From contig JBKGXZ010000012.1 in assembly GCA_046546355.1 (NCBI GenBank), forward strand, positions 1 to 34,565: a stretch of DNA of 34,565 nucleotides, read 5' to 3'. Both the position numbers and the translations under genes were made by a program. Origin of the DNA: CAZBUB01 sp046546355. Lineage in GTDB: Bacteria; Desulfobacterota; Desulfovibrionia; Desulfovibrionales; Desulfothermaceae. Below are positions 1 through 7,659 of the stretch, in pieces. How positions within the stretch are numbered: the stretch's first letter is position 1; each line of letters begins with the position of its first letter. The notes below the pieces were generated by a model. That model had not been told where the DNA came from, ran no database searches, and saw nothing but the letters and a program-made list of their open reading frames with translations.

Positions 1-1898
1 CCGATGTCCTGGGTCAGCTCCATGCGCATCTTGCCCTGGGCGATCCTGATTCGCTTGAAGGCCTCTTTCAGGGCCTGGCGCTCGATTTGGGTCAGGCTCT
101 TGGGCATAACCATGTTGTCAGGAGGCTGGCGTTCCTCCACCAGCAGGTGGGCCTGGTGGCTGAGGCGCATGTGCATCAAAAAGCTGTAGGCATGGGCCAG
201 CTCATCGTAGTCCTGCTTGTCCAGGGCGCCGTGCAGGTGAATCTCCTCCAGTCGCTCCATGGTATTAGTGGTCTCAATTCGGTTCTGCAGGGCATAGATG
301 CGGGCGAAGTCCACAATGAGCCGCATGGGGCTCTTGATATCCAGGTAGATCTTCTTGCCCTGTTTGCTCTGCAGAACTAGATTACCGAAGAAGTCCAAGG
401 GGGGCTTGAAGTGCAGGGCATTCTCGGCAAAGTGGCGGTAGAAACCCACCCAGCCGGACAAGGTCTGGAACAGGGAGGCTCGCAGCTCCTGGATGATCTG
501 CTCCTGGCCGAAGCCTCTTCTGAAGTCGAAGAAGATGCTGGAGTGCAGCAGGGCTTCGGGCTCTGCCTCATGGATCCACTCATGGAAATACTGTTTCCAG
601 ACCCTAAGCGGCTGACACCATTTGGGGTTTTGGGCCATGATCTCGAACTCGCAGTAGGAATATCCAGCCTGGTCTAGCCAGGCACAGACCTTCTCTCCTA
701 ACTGCAAAAAGTATTTTTGCACCTCTTGCTCCTGCTCCTGGGGCACGTCCCTGAAGACTATGGCGTTGTCCTGGTCTGTCTTCAGGGTCTGCTCCTTGCG
801 GCCCTCGCTGCCCATGATCATGAAGGCAAACTCCACCGGTGGCTCATCCATCTCCTGCAGGGCAAAGCGGATGATCTTCTTCAAAATGACATCCGAGATC
901 TCGGTGATGATCCGGTTTAGGTGATCTGCCCTGGCCCCGCTATCTATTAAGGACTTGATCAAACCTGGCAGCTGTCTTTGTCTGGCCCTTAGCTCCTGTA
1001 CGCTGTCTGCCAACTGGATCTCCCGCATCAGGTATACCGGGGATCTGCCCTGGGCCAGGATCAGATCCTGCTCCGTGGCGATGCCCAAGAGGTTCTGGGA
1101 GCTGTCTGTCACAGCCAGGTGCTTGATGTCGTGCTTCATCATCTGCAAAATAGCCTCAAATATCTGGGCCTGGGCTGGCATAGTGATTAAGGGTCCGGAG
1201 GCGACATCCCGGACAGGGTTGTGCACAGAATAGGCCTGGGCTACCACTTTGCGGCGCAGGTCGTGGTCAGTGAGCAGGCCGATGCTCTTGCCTTCTTGGT
1301 CTGTGACCACAGCTGAGCTGCGTTTTTTGCTGCTCATCAGCTGGGCTGCTTCCTGGATGCTCATGTCCTCCTGGCAGGAGGCATAATCCCTGGAGAAGAT
1401 GTCCTGCAGGGTCAGGTTCAGGAAACCAGGGTTGGCTGGATCCTCAGTCCTGGCGCTCTGGGCTATGAAGTGCACATAGGACTTTTGCAGCATCTTCTGG
1501 CTGAATTGCTCCGTGAAGAAGCTGGTGAAAGCCGGGTACTGGGCACAAAGATCCAGGAAACGATCCTTAGGCAGGCAGTAGAAGGTGCTGTCCTCCAGGG
1601 TGCGCACAGTACGGATGGAAACGCCCTTGTTGAACAGGATGGACAGGCCGCCATAGATGCTCTTTTCCTCCAGGAAGCCCAGCAAGGATTTGTCGTCCCC
1701 TTCCTGAATGTATTGCTCCAGCCTGCCCTCCAGGAGGAGGTAGACATAGTTCAGGATGGTCTTGTTCTGCACAAACAGGACCATGTCCCGGTAGTGGTGG
1801 GATTTGCTGAGCTCCAGGGCAACCTTTTGCAGCTCCTGTTCCGGGAGCGCATCAAAAGGGTGGATCTGGGAGAGGAACTCTTCCAGCTGGGAGGTCAT
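1..1898 (-). CDS. cNMP-binding / CBS / DUF294 nucleotidyltransferase-like protein, C-terminus cut by window edge
   Basis: The minus-strand frame is open from an ATG at 1896-1898 to the left edge, giving 632 residues with no stop. The order of domains is an N-terminal cyclic-nucleotide-binding-like region (about 1-130), a CBS pair (about 155-280), a DUF294 nucleotidyltransferase-like region with the motif GSEGRKEQ followed by TDQDN (about 360-380), and a DUF294 C-terminal helical region that continues past the edge. In this family the GlnD-like fold is thought to transfer nucleotides to an unknown target, with the cNMP and CBS modules sensing ligands. The protein is soluble, with no signal peptide. 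It starts 50 nt downstream of the GalT-like gene on the same strand, so the two may be cotranscribed. The family call is firm; the substrate is unknown. Confidence 0.9.
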   Translation of the reverse strand, partial: MTSQLEEFLSQIHPFDALPEQELQKVALELSKSHHYRDMVLFVQNKTILNYVYLLLEGRLEQYIQEGDDKSLLGFLEEKSIYGGLSILFNKGVSIRTVRTLEDSTFYCLPKDRFLDLCAQYPAFTSFFTEQFSQKMLQKSYVHFIAQSARTEDPANPGFLNLTLQDIFSRDYASCQEDMSIQEAAQLMSSKKRSSAVVTDQEGKSIGLLTDHDLRRKVVAQAYSVHNPVRDVASGPLITMPAQAQIFEAILQMMKHDIKHLAVTDSSQNLLGIATEQDLILAQGRSPVYLMREIQLADSVQELRARQRQLPGLIKSLIDSGARADHLNRIITEISDVILKKIIRFALQEMDEPPVEFAFMIMGSEGRKEQTLKTDQDNAIVFRDVPQEQEQEVQKYFLQLGEKVCAWLDQAGYSYCEFEIMAQNPKWCQPLRVWKQYFHEWIHEAEPEALLHSSIFFDFRRGFGQEQIIQELRASLFQTLSGWVGFYRHFAENALHFKPPLDFFGNLVLQSKQGKKIYLDIKSPMRLIVDFARIYALQNRIETTNTMERLEEIHLHGALDKQDYDELAHAYSFLMHMRLSHQAHLLVEERQPPDNMVMPKSLTQIERQALKEAFKRIRIAQGKMRMELTQDI

Positions 1899-1948
1899 AA
1901 GCTCTCCTTGTGCTCAGGGGTATAAGGCCTCCGGCCTGGAAGCGGATC

Positions 1949-3007
1949 TTAGTTGCCTGGAAAGCCCTTTTGCATCCACTGGGCCAAATCCTCAGGCCTG
2001 TTCAAAATGAGCTCATTTTGCAACAGCTTTTGGAAGAAGTAGTCATCAGTGCGATGATGGGCATGCACATTCTGCCGGTTCACCAGGCGCATCATGCAGC
2101 AGAAATGCGGGCTGTCCTGACCCAGGGGGGCACTGAAGCAGGAGAAGTTAAAAGTGGACAGGCGCATACCGTGCCAGACCTGTAATACATGGCTAAGGCC
2201 CTGGGCTAGATCCTGGATGTCTTGGTCCTGCAATTCTAGAAAACTCTGTCTGTGGGGCCAGACCACTTGGATCTCGTTATAGCCTTTAGGGGCAAAGGCA
2301 GCTATCCAGTGCGCATTGTTTATCTTTCCTATCCAGCGCTTGCCCAGCCTCTTCTCCTCCTGCACCAGATCTTCCCAGTAGCAGGACTGATTGAGGTGAA
2401 AGTATTCCTTGCTCTTGTCCAAAAGCAGCTGATGCTGGGTGCTGGGGGTGGGGCTATTTAATATTTGGAAATGGGGATGCACCAGGCTGGCCCCGGCAGG
2501 GAACAGGTAGTTGGCGTTCATGGTGGCATAGCGCATGCTGGGATCATAGGCATAGCACTTGCGCAAAAAATCCAGGGCCACTTGGAAGCCGTCAGCCAAC
2601 AGCTCCGGGGGCAAATCATCCAGCTTGCGCAGGTGCTTATCCCCCAGGCGGATCACGCTGTGGTAAGCGCCTATGGGGAAGAGGTTGGGGAATAATGCTG
2701 CCTGGCCCTGCTGCAGTCTGCCCTGGGGCAAAAACTCCTCAGGATAGGCAGGGGTCTTCTGCTGCCAGTTTTCGTCGCACAGGAAACAGCTTTCCTGGGT
2801 CTCCTGCCCGCGTTGCTCCAGATACTCATAGTCAGTGTCCGGAAACAGGATTTGGGCCTTGCCCTCCAGCCCGGTGTTGAGCAGGCTTTGATGCTTGGTC
2901 AGGGGGTCGGTGCGCACCTCCAGGCTCTGCCTGGTGAGCTGCATGTCCTGCATGGGATTGTGGAATACAGATTCCTGCTTTTGGATCTCAAACCGAATGT
3001 CGGCCAT
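1949..3007 (-). CDS. GalT/HIT-superfamily nucleotidyltransferase-like protein
   Basis: This 352-residue protein carries HPHFQ in the context SLVHPHFQIL, matching the active-site HPHxQ of galactose-1-phosphate uridylyltransferases, and an N-terminal CFLCDENW that resembles a zinc-binding pair. It is probably a nucleotidyl- or uridylyl-transferase acting on a sugar phosphate, but no sugar pathway genes lie beside it, so the substrate is open. I chose the ATG at 3005-3007 because an AAGGAG site lies five bases upstream. A GTG two codons earlier overlaps that ribosome-binding site and is less likely. A promoter-like TTGACA lies upstream at 3098-3103. It is followed after 50 nt by the DUF294 gene, so the two may form one operon. 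Confidence 0.8.
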   Translation of the reverse strand: MADIRFEIQKQESVFHNPMQDMQLTRQSLEVRTDPLTKHQSLLNTGLEGKAQILFPDTDYEYLEQRGQETQESCFLCDENWQQKTPAYPEEFLPQGRLQQGQAALFPNLFPIGAYHSVIRLGDKHLRKLDDLPPELLADGFQVALDFLRKCYAYDPSMRYATMNANYLFPAGASLVHPHFQILNSPTPSTQHQLLLDKSKEYFHLNQSCYWEDLVQEEKRLGKRWIGKINNAHWIAAFAPKGYNEIQVVWPHRQSFLELQDQDIQDLAQGLSHVLQVWHGMRLSTFNFSCFSAPLGQDSPHFCCMMRLVNRQNVHAHHRTDDYFFQKLLQNELILNRPEDLAQWMQKGFPGN

Positions 3008-3073
3008 AGTCACTCCTTTGCTTGGGCTTTTGCATTGCTCCCGGAGCCAGCCATCAAGACTATGCTCCAGCTT

Positions 3074-3103
3074 AAGCTAATCCCATGGGGCAAGGGGTGT
3101 CAA
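3074..3103 (-). promoter_or_regulatory. sigma70-like promoter for the GalT-like gene
   Basis: On the minus strand a consensus TTGACA (3098-3103) is followed after 18 bases by TAGCTT (3074-3079), about 65 bases before the GalT-like start codon. The -35 box is perfect and the -10 is weak. The site sits directly after the stop of the amphi-Trp gene. Confidence 0.45.
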
Positions 3104-3116
3104 GCAGGGCCCTGCT
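3103..3116. promoter_or_regulatory. 14-bp perfect palindrome at the -35 box
   Basis: AGCAGGGCCCTGCT is a perfect 14-base palindrome that abuts the TTGACA box of the GalT promoter and overlaps the stop codon of the amphi-Trp gene. It could be an operator, or simply part of gene-end structure. No T-run follows, so it is not an obvious terminator. Confidence 0.3.
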
Positions 3117-3390
3117 AGCCCAGCTTCACGTCGCCATCTCCCCCTTCTTGGTCAGCATCCTTCGGCCATTCCAGCTCGACCTCCAGGCTCATCTTGGTGC
3201 TTGGGCCTTTGGTTTCTTCCTCTAGCTTGGTCTCCAGGGTGAGCTGGGCGGGGATGTCTACAGCAGTCTCATTAGAGCCCTGGCGTAATAGAACCCGGCC
3301 CTGCTCCACTTTCTGGGCCAGCTCGCGCAGGAACTCTGCTACTTGATCCCTATCCCTCTTTTCCTCGCTATTGAAAAGCACCTTTTCCAT
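3115..3390 (-). CDS. amphi-Trp domain-containing protein
   Basis: This is a 91-residue acidic cytoplasmic protein. It begins MEKVLFNSEEKRDRDQVAEF, and continues with an amphipathic segment, VEQGRVLLRQGS, and a second half of alternating charged beta-like strands such as LTLETKLEEE and MSLEVELEWPKD. This is the layout of the small amphi-Trp domain family, which has no established function. It starts with ATG behind a GGAGG-type site. It follows the terminator of the tmc operon, so it probably has its own promoter or relies on read-through. The ending is rich in D, E and G (DQEGGDGDV) and looks disordered. Confidence 0.7.
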   Translation of the reverse strand: MEKVLFNSEEKRDRDQVAEFLRELAQKVEQGRVLLRQGSNETAVDIPAQLTLETKLEEETKGPSTKMSLEVELEWPKDADQEGGDGDVKLG

Positions 3391-3414
3391 CTCCGGCCTC
3401 CCTGTCTTTTTCAG

Positions 3415-3444
3415 GCCAAAAGACCCCGCAGAAAAGCGGGGCCT
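3415..3444 (-). terminator. rho-independent terminator after tmcB
   Basis: On the minus strand the stem CCCCGC/GCGGGG (arms 3424-3429 and 3436-3441, six-base loop) is followed by TCTTTT. It lies 40 bases after the tmcB stop and before the amphi-Trp gene, so it should end the tmcDCB transcript. Confidence 0.75.
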
Positions 3445-3484
3445 TAAGGTTTGGTGTTTGGCAGATTTCTAGCGTTTAGCTGCG

Positions 3485-4819
3485 CTATGCTTCAACTACT
3501 CCGGGCTTTTCCATGCACTGATTGAGAATGTCCATCAGGAAATGGATCTCTGTGCCCAGTTCATACTTCTTGACAATGTCCTCCAGGCCGCTGTGGCAGT
3601 TGTGGCAGGGAGCAATCACTGTTTCTGCCTCTGTGGCCTTGATCTGCTCCGCTTTGACCCGGTTGCCCTTGATGCGCACATCCTTGAAGGGCGGTCCGCA
3701 GTTGATGACCCCGCCTCCTGCTGCGCAGCAGAAGTTGTGCTCCCGGTTGGGGTGCATCTCCCGCACATCGCTGCAGCACATGTGCACCACCTCCCGCAGC
3801 TTCTCGTGCAGGCCCCTGCCCCGGATGATGTTGCAGGGATCGTGGATGGTGACCGGCTTGGAATATTTCTCCGCTATCTTGATTTTGCCCTGCTGCAAAA
3901 GCTCCCAGTAGAAATGAATGGCGTGCTGCACCGGAATAGGGTACAATTTCCAGCCCAGCTGTCTATTGCCCACGTCATAGATGGAGCGAAAGGCGTGTCC
4001 GCACTCGCCCATGACAATCTTCTTGACCTTCAGGCGCAATGCGGTATCAAAGTGCTTTTTCTTGATCCTGGCAGTCAGGGAGTCGTCCCGGATATACATG
4101 GTCATATCGCTGTTGTCCCAGCCAGGGGTGGCAGGCATGGTCCAGCTTACTCCAGCCAGATTCATTATCATGGCTGCTTGATTGATGAGCTGGGGCTGGA
4201 ACTTGGGCTCAGGTCCGATCACCGAGTACATGATGTCTGCACCTTCCTGCTCTAATGGGATGCGGGCTGTGGGCAACTCGTCCCTGAGCTCCTCCTCCTG
4301 CCATTGCAAGGTATCAATCCATTCGTCGTCTTTGACCCACATCTGGTTGGTGGTTACGGCATGGCTATTCGCAGTATCCTGGATGTACTGGGGCACCAGG
4401 CCCAGCAGAAAGCAGATCCTGCGCACCACCAGCATCATATAGGCAGTATCAATGCCCAAGGGGCAGTACATCGCGCAGCGTTTGCAGAGATTGCATTCGG
4501 TGAAGGCTATTCTGGCTGCCCTCTCCATGAACTCCGGGCTGACCTGGCCTTTTCTGTCCACCATCTCCCAAATGGTCTGTTTGGCCTTGCCCACAGGGGA
4601 GTAGGTGGGGTCCATGTCGTGGGAAACGCAGTAGTGGCAGGCATATGCGCACATGCCGCATCTGACGCAGGCCCTGCGATAGGCCATTAGCCTGGAGCCC
4701 ACCTCAGAGTTTAAGACTTTCTGGATTACAGATTGGATTCTGTCCTGGGTCAGGTTGGCCACAGCTGCTTGCAGGGCCTTGTCCTTGACTTGCCTTTCAG
4801 GTGCTGACCAGGATTGCAT
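3485..4819 (-). CDS. tmcB: Tmc complex iron-sulfur subunit TmcB (HdrD/DsrK-like)
   Basis: This 444-residue protein has two ferredoxin-type [4Fe-4S] motifs near the N-terminus: C51, C54, C57, C61 and C109, C112, C115, C119. They are followed by two CCG domains of the heterodisulfide reductase type. The first uses C273 (GECGHAF), C329 (HDPCN) and C364-C365 (CCAAGGG). The second motif region ends with C405 and C408 (CHNCHSG). This matches HdrD/DsrK/HmcF/TmcB proteins, the cytoplasmic catalytic subunits of membrane redox complexes in sulfate reducers. I call it TmcB because TmcC and the tryptophan-rich TmcD precede it. It should pass electrons between the menaquinone-side cytochrome b and a cytoplasmic thiol or disulfide acceptor. 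The start has AAGGAG seven bases upstream. The terminator at 3415-3444 follows. Confidence 0.85.
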   Translation of the reverse strand: MQSWSAPERQVKDKALQAAVANLTQDRIQSVIQKVLNSEVGSRLMAYRRACVRCGMCAYACHYCVSHDMDPTYSPVGKAKQTIWEMVDRKGQVSPEFMERAARIAFTECNLCKRCAMYCPLGIDTAYMMLVVRRICFLLGLVPQYIQDTANSHAVTTNQMWVKDDEWIDTLQWQEEELRDELPTARIPLEQEGADIMYSVIGPEPKFQPQLINQAAMIMNLAGVSWTMPATPGWDNSDMTMYIRDDSLTARIKKKHFDTALRLKVKKIVMGECGHAFRSIYDVGNRQLGWKLYPIPVQHAIHFYWELLQQGKIKIAEKYSKPVTIHDPCNIIRGRGLHEKLREVVHMCCSDVREMHPNREHNFCCAAGGGVINCGPPFKDVRIKGNRVKAEQIKATEAETVIAPCHNCHSGLEDIVKKYELGTEIHFLMDILNQCMEKPGVVEA

Positions 4820-4876
4820 ATAATTCTCCTTAAGTGGCTTGTCGTAGGTTCAGCTGTCTTGAAGGATTGCTTGTGG

Positions 4877-5536
4877 CTACCAGTCCCTGGCCTTTCTGAT
4901 GCTCCCGAATTCCGAGCCGATATAGCCTCGCAGGATAGGTCCGTAAAAGGCATGGGTCAGTCTGGTGAAGGGCAGCATGGCCAGCAGGACCTCAGCGCTT
5001 AGCACATGCAGGACAATCATGCTTGGATAGTGCAAAATCTGGTGATAGGCTAGAAAGCCGGTAAGGAAAGTCAAGAATACGATCACCAGCACCAGCCAGT
5101 CCTGCAGGGAGGTCACAAATCTCACCGTGGGCAGCAGGAGCCTGCGCAGGGCGAAGTAAACGCAGCAGATAAGCACCAGCACGGTCATGGTGTCTGCTAC
5201 AGCATTGGGCAGGCTCCAGTAGCTGATCCCCCAGCTCAGCTGCCACATAATCACATGGGCGCTTAAAAAGATGGGTACCAGGATCAGACAGATGTGGAAA
5301 ACAAAGGTCACCACGGTCAATAAGGGATCCTTTTGCCAGCTGGCGGTGCCAAAGGGCAATAGCCAGTGACCAAAAGAGCGCAAGGAGTATTTCAGGCTGA
5401 AATAGCGGATGACATCTGGATCTTTATTCTTGGACAGGTAATAGAAATGGAGCAGCTTGCCAATAGTGCCCAGGATAAAGATCAGGAAGGCCAGCCAGGC
5501 CAGGGGTCCAGTGACGAATGAATATACCGCGTGCAT
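4877..5536 (-). CDS. tmcC: Tmc complex membrane cytochrome b subunit TmcC
   Basis: This 219-residue integral membrane protein has about five or six hydrophobic helices, with histidines suited to b-haem ligation: LLHFYYL, FVFHICL, LSAHVIMWQL, YHQILHY and LHVLSAE. It resembles the NarI/DsrM-type cytochrome b subunits of HdrDE-like complexes. In the Tmc complex this subunit anchors the cytoplasmic TmcB and exchanges electrons across the membrane with quinone or with a periplasmic cytochrome. It starts with ATG behind GGAGG. It lies 13 nt after tmcD and 57 nt before tmcB, in one minus-strand operon. No periplasmic cytochrome c gene (tmcA) is present next to it. Confidence 0.85.
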   Translation of the reverse strand: MHAVYSFVTGPLAWLAFLIFILGTIGKLLHFYYLSKNKDPDVIRYFSLKYSLRSFGHWLLPFGTASWQKDPLLTVVTFVFHICLILVPIFLSAHVIMWQLSWGISYWSLPNAVADTMTVLVLICCVYFALRRLLLPTVRFVTSLQDWLVLVIVFLTFLTGFLAYHQILHYPSMIVLHVLSAEVLLAMLPFTRLTHAFYGPILRGYIGSEFGSIRKARDW

Positions 5537-5549
5537 TTGACCTCCCCTC

Positions 5550-6839
5550 CTATTTGAAATCCTTTAAGTCTGCCACAATGCGCAGGTACTTGTTCCCTTG
5601 CCTGGCCCGGAGCAGGATTTTTCGGCCATCAGGGCTGAAGACAGGGTCCCAGAGCATGGAGAATTGCCTGGGAAAAGGTTTGTTGTCCAAAAGCAGGGTA
5701 TACTTGCCCTGGCTTTCCACCCTGAGGGCCAGATGCTGGCCATCAGGACTGAAAACAGGTTGAAAAGCCCTGTCCCACCAGCCCTGCCAAGGGGAGTCGT
5801 CAACAATGATCTGCCATTGCTGCAGCCCCAGCTGGGGGTCCTGCTCCATGTTTTCCCAGCCTGACCTGCCTATGGCAGCTGCCCGCTCTCCCTGGGGGCT
5901 GAGGGTTAGATCTGTGAGCACCGAATAGGTGTGCTTCCAGGGCCTATCGTTTTGGACCACAGTGAACTGACCAAACTCAGGGGCAGCAATAGCAGCTATG
6001 TTTTTGCCCTGGCTGCAGACTGTCTGCTGCCAGAGCTGCAGGAACCTGTTCTCCCATATGATCTCTCCGTCCTGGGCCAGGGACCAGCCGGTAGGGGTTT
6101 TGACCGGGGCCAGGACCTGGCCTGTGACAGGGTTGAAACTGGGATTCCAGGCCATGCTGAAGGTCTGCTCCCAGGGCTGGGAGTCCACAGCTATGCTGTA
6201 TTCCTGCCGGTTGAGGCGCACCGTGGCCGCCACCCTTTTGCCTTGTTGATCCAAGGTGGGATCCCAGACATTTAGGAAGCATTTTTCCCAGGCCTGCCCA
6301 TTGAGGGCTACTGTGTATATGCCCTGGGCAAAAGTGTCTATATCCCCTTCATCCAAGCTTCTGGACTGGACTACGCAGGCGGAGCCCTGACCATTCTGGC
6401 TTAACGCAAAGCCCGTGGCATTAACAAAATGATTCTGCCAGGCTTCTCCGTTCAAAGCCATGGCATAGGCCCCGTCCTTTTTTATTGCAGCAGCTACCAC
6501 GCTGCCATCCTGGCTGAAGCTGGTGTCCCAGATGTATTCGTATTCTTCTGGCCAGGCTTCATCCTGAACGCGCAAGGTCCAGGCAGCCATGGAGGAGGTC
6601 AGTACAGTGAGCCTGCCGTTAGGGCTATACCTGGCAAACCAGGCGTTATCAACGCTTTCGCTCCAAGGTTCCAGGTTCTGCAGGATATTGAACTCGCCCT
6701 CGCCCAAGTAGACTATACTGCCTACCTGTTCACCATCCGGGCTAAAGGAGGACTCAGCGCACCACTGTACTTCCTGCGGCCACTGACCGCGGTCCAGGAT
6801 CTCTTTTTCTCCTATGTTCCAATCCCAGCTCTCCAGCAT
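5550..6839 (-). CDS. tmcD: tryptophan-rich Tmc complex subunit TmcD, ten PD40-like repeats
   Basis: This 429-residue cytoplasmic protein contains about ten repeats of roughly 40 residues. Each has a tryptophan-containing strand followed by a turn such as SPDGEQV, SPNGRL, SQDGSVV, DQQGKRV, SPQGER, SPDGQHL or SPDGRK, and then a hydrophobic strand. That is a beta-propeller-like layout of the PD40/WD40 type. A tryptophan-rich protein is the fourth subunit of the Desulfovibrio Tmc complex, and the adjacent tmcC and tmcB support this identity. Its role is not established. I chose the ATG at 6837-6839 because AAGGAG lies seven bases upstream; the open frame continues 64 codons further without propeller-like sequence. 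It is the first gene of tmcDCB. Confidence 0.82.
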   Translation of the reverse strand: MLESWDWNIGEKEILDRGQWPQEVQWCAESSFSPDGEQVGSIVYLGEGEFNILQNLEPWSESVDNAWFARYSPNGRLTVLTSSMAAWTLRVQDEAWPEEYEYIWDTSFSQDGSVVAAAIKKDGAYAMALNGEAWQNHFVNATGFALSQNGQGSACVVQSRSLDEGDIDTFAQGIYTVALNGQAWEKCFLNVWDPTLDQQGKRVAATVRLNRQEYSIAVDSQPWEQTFSMAWNPSFNPVTGQVLAPVKTPTGWSLAQDGEIIWENRFLQLWQQTVCSQGKNIAAIAAPEFGQFTVVQNDRPWKHTYSVLTDLTLSPQGERAAAIGRSGWENMEQDPQLGLQQWQIIVDDSPWQGWWDRAFQPVFSPDGQHLALRVESQGKYTLLLDNKPFPRQFSMLWDPVFSPDGRKILLRARQGNKYLRIVADLKDFK

Positions 6840-6911
6840 TGATAACTCCTTATTGCAGACTTTTATTAGTCCTATCCCAGTTTGAGTTGGTTTCGGAAAA
6901 TATTGCAAATA

Positions 6912-6928
6912 CCTTTTCCAGCAAAAGG
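6912..6928 (-). other. hairpin in the tmcD leader
   Basis: A six-base inverted repeat (6912-6917 and 6923-6928, CCTTTT/AAAAGG with a five-base loop) lies in the roughly 190-base leader between the tmcD promoter and its start codon. It may affect leader stability. No known riboswitch is recognisable. Confidence 0.3.
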
Positions 6929-7011
6929 GGCTTCGGGCACAGCTGCTCAGAGCAAAGGCGGCAGGCCCAACAGAAAGATAATAAGGTTTGAGCCATGCTG
7001 CGTCAAAGGAA

Positions 7012-7028
7012 AGTCTGTGACATAGACT
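7012..7028. promoter_or_regulatory. 17-bp operator-like palindrome in the tmcDCB promoter
   Basis: AGTCTGTGACATAGACT is a near-perfect palindrome centred on 7020, with AGTCT/AGACT outer arms and TG-A-CA at the centre; only one symmetric pair mismatches. It begins nine bases downstream of the TATAAT box, so it would cover about +2 to +18. A repressor bound there would block initiation. The adjacent Rrf2 regulator is the obvious candidate, but that link is inferred from position only. Confidence 0.5.
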
Positions 7029-7036
7029 CAAAACAC

Positions 7037-7064
7037 ATTATATCCAGAAGCTGCAAAAATCAAA
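7037..7064 (-). promoter_or_regulatory. sigma70 promoter for tmcDCB
   Basis: On the minus strand a perfect TATAAT (7037-7042) is preceded after 16 bases by TTTGAT (7059-7064), or after 15 bases by TTGATT. It directs transcription toward tmcD with a leader of about 190 bases. The Rrf2 gene ends about 90 bases upstream of the -35. Confidence 0.6.
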
Positions 7065-7153
7065 TTTCCGGTTTCATTCAGGGCTGTGAGCTTGCAGCCC
7101 GGTCTGCCACAGGCAAGAATCACAGCCATGGCCAGCAGTACAGAGCATCATGT

Positions 7154-7594
7154 TTATTGGGCTTGTTCGTCTGGAGGAAGGCATAGGGAATCGCTGTCCT
7201 CCAGCAAATCCATCAGGCTGAAATCGTTGAGTTTGCTGGTCAAGGTCCTGCGCAGCTCTTCCCAAACTTTTCTGGTCCTGCACTCCTGAACTCTGGGACA
7301 GGTCTGCTCCGACATCCAGCACTGCACCAGATCCAAGTTGCCTTCCAGCTCCTGTATCAGATTCCCCAGGCGGATTTCTTTTGGGGCCAGGCCCAGGCAA
7401 TAGCCTCCATGCGGGCCCCTTTTGCCCTGCAGGTATCCGGCCTGTTTCAGTATTCTGGCTATTTTCTCCAGGTATTTCAAAGAGATGTTCTGACTTTGCG
7501 CCACTTGGGCCAACGGCACTGGATTGCTGCCCTCAGAGCGGGATATCTCCAGGAGCAGGCGCAGTCCATATCTGCTTCTCGTAGATAGTTTCAT
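7154..7594 (-). CDS. Rrf2-family Fe-S transcriptional regulator
   Basis: This 146-residue protein begins MKLSTRSRYGLRLLLEIS and has the winged-helix recognition segment ISLKYLEKIARILKQAG and the wing GKRGPHGGYCLG typical of the Rrf2 family. Three cysteines, C92, C99 and C105 (C-X6-C-X5-C), stand where IscR and NsrR bind an iron-sulfur cluster, so it probably senses Fe-S status, redox state or nitric oxide. It starts 47 nt after the antiporter stop and ends about 110 nt before the tmcD promoter, which carries an operator-like palindrome. It therefore may regulate itself, the antiporter or the tmc operon. The target is inference; the family call is firm. Confidence 0.88.
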   Translation of the reverse strand: MKLSTRSRYGLRLLLEISRSEGSNPVPLAQVAQSQNISLKYLEKIARILKQAGYLQGKRGPHGGYCLGLAPKEIRLGNLIQELEGNLDLVQCWMSEQTCPRVQECRTRKVWEELRRTLTSKLNDFSLMDLLEDSDSLCLPPDEQAQ

Positions 7595-7629
7595 TGAGTT
7601 TTTCCTGGGTTAGAATTGGCAGTCAAAGT

Positions 7630-7659
7630 CCTGCAGCAGGGCTATTGGCTTGCTGCAGG
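7630..7659 (-). terminator. nine-base-pair hairpin overlapping the antiporter stop
   Basis: Perfect arms of nine bases (7630-7638 and 7651-7659) with a 12-base loop enclose the antiporter stop codon. No T-run follows on the minus strand, so it may attenuate transcription or stabilise a 3' end between the antiporter and Rrf2 rather than terminate fully. Confidence 0.35.

Noticed and set aside
87..1925. Plus-strand open frames across the first 1.9 kb
   Set aside because: They are antisense shadows of the DUF294 gene, which is open on the minus strand through the window edge and has clear domains.
6840..7031. 64-codon N-terminal extension of TmcD
   Set aside because: It has no repeat-like sequence and covers the promoter and leader; the ATG at 6839 has a good ribosome-binding site.
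7081..7100. Inverted repeat GGGCTG-N8-CAGCCC as terminator of the Rrf2 gene
   Set aside because: It is short and has no T-run on the minus strand; support is too weak for a feature.
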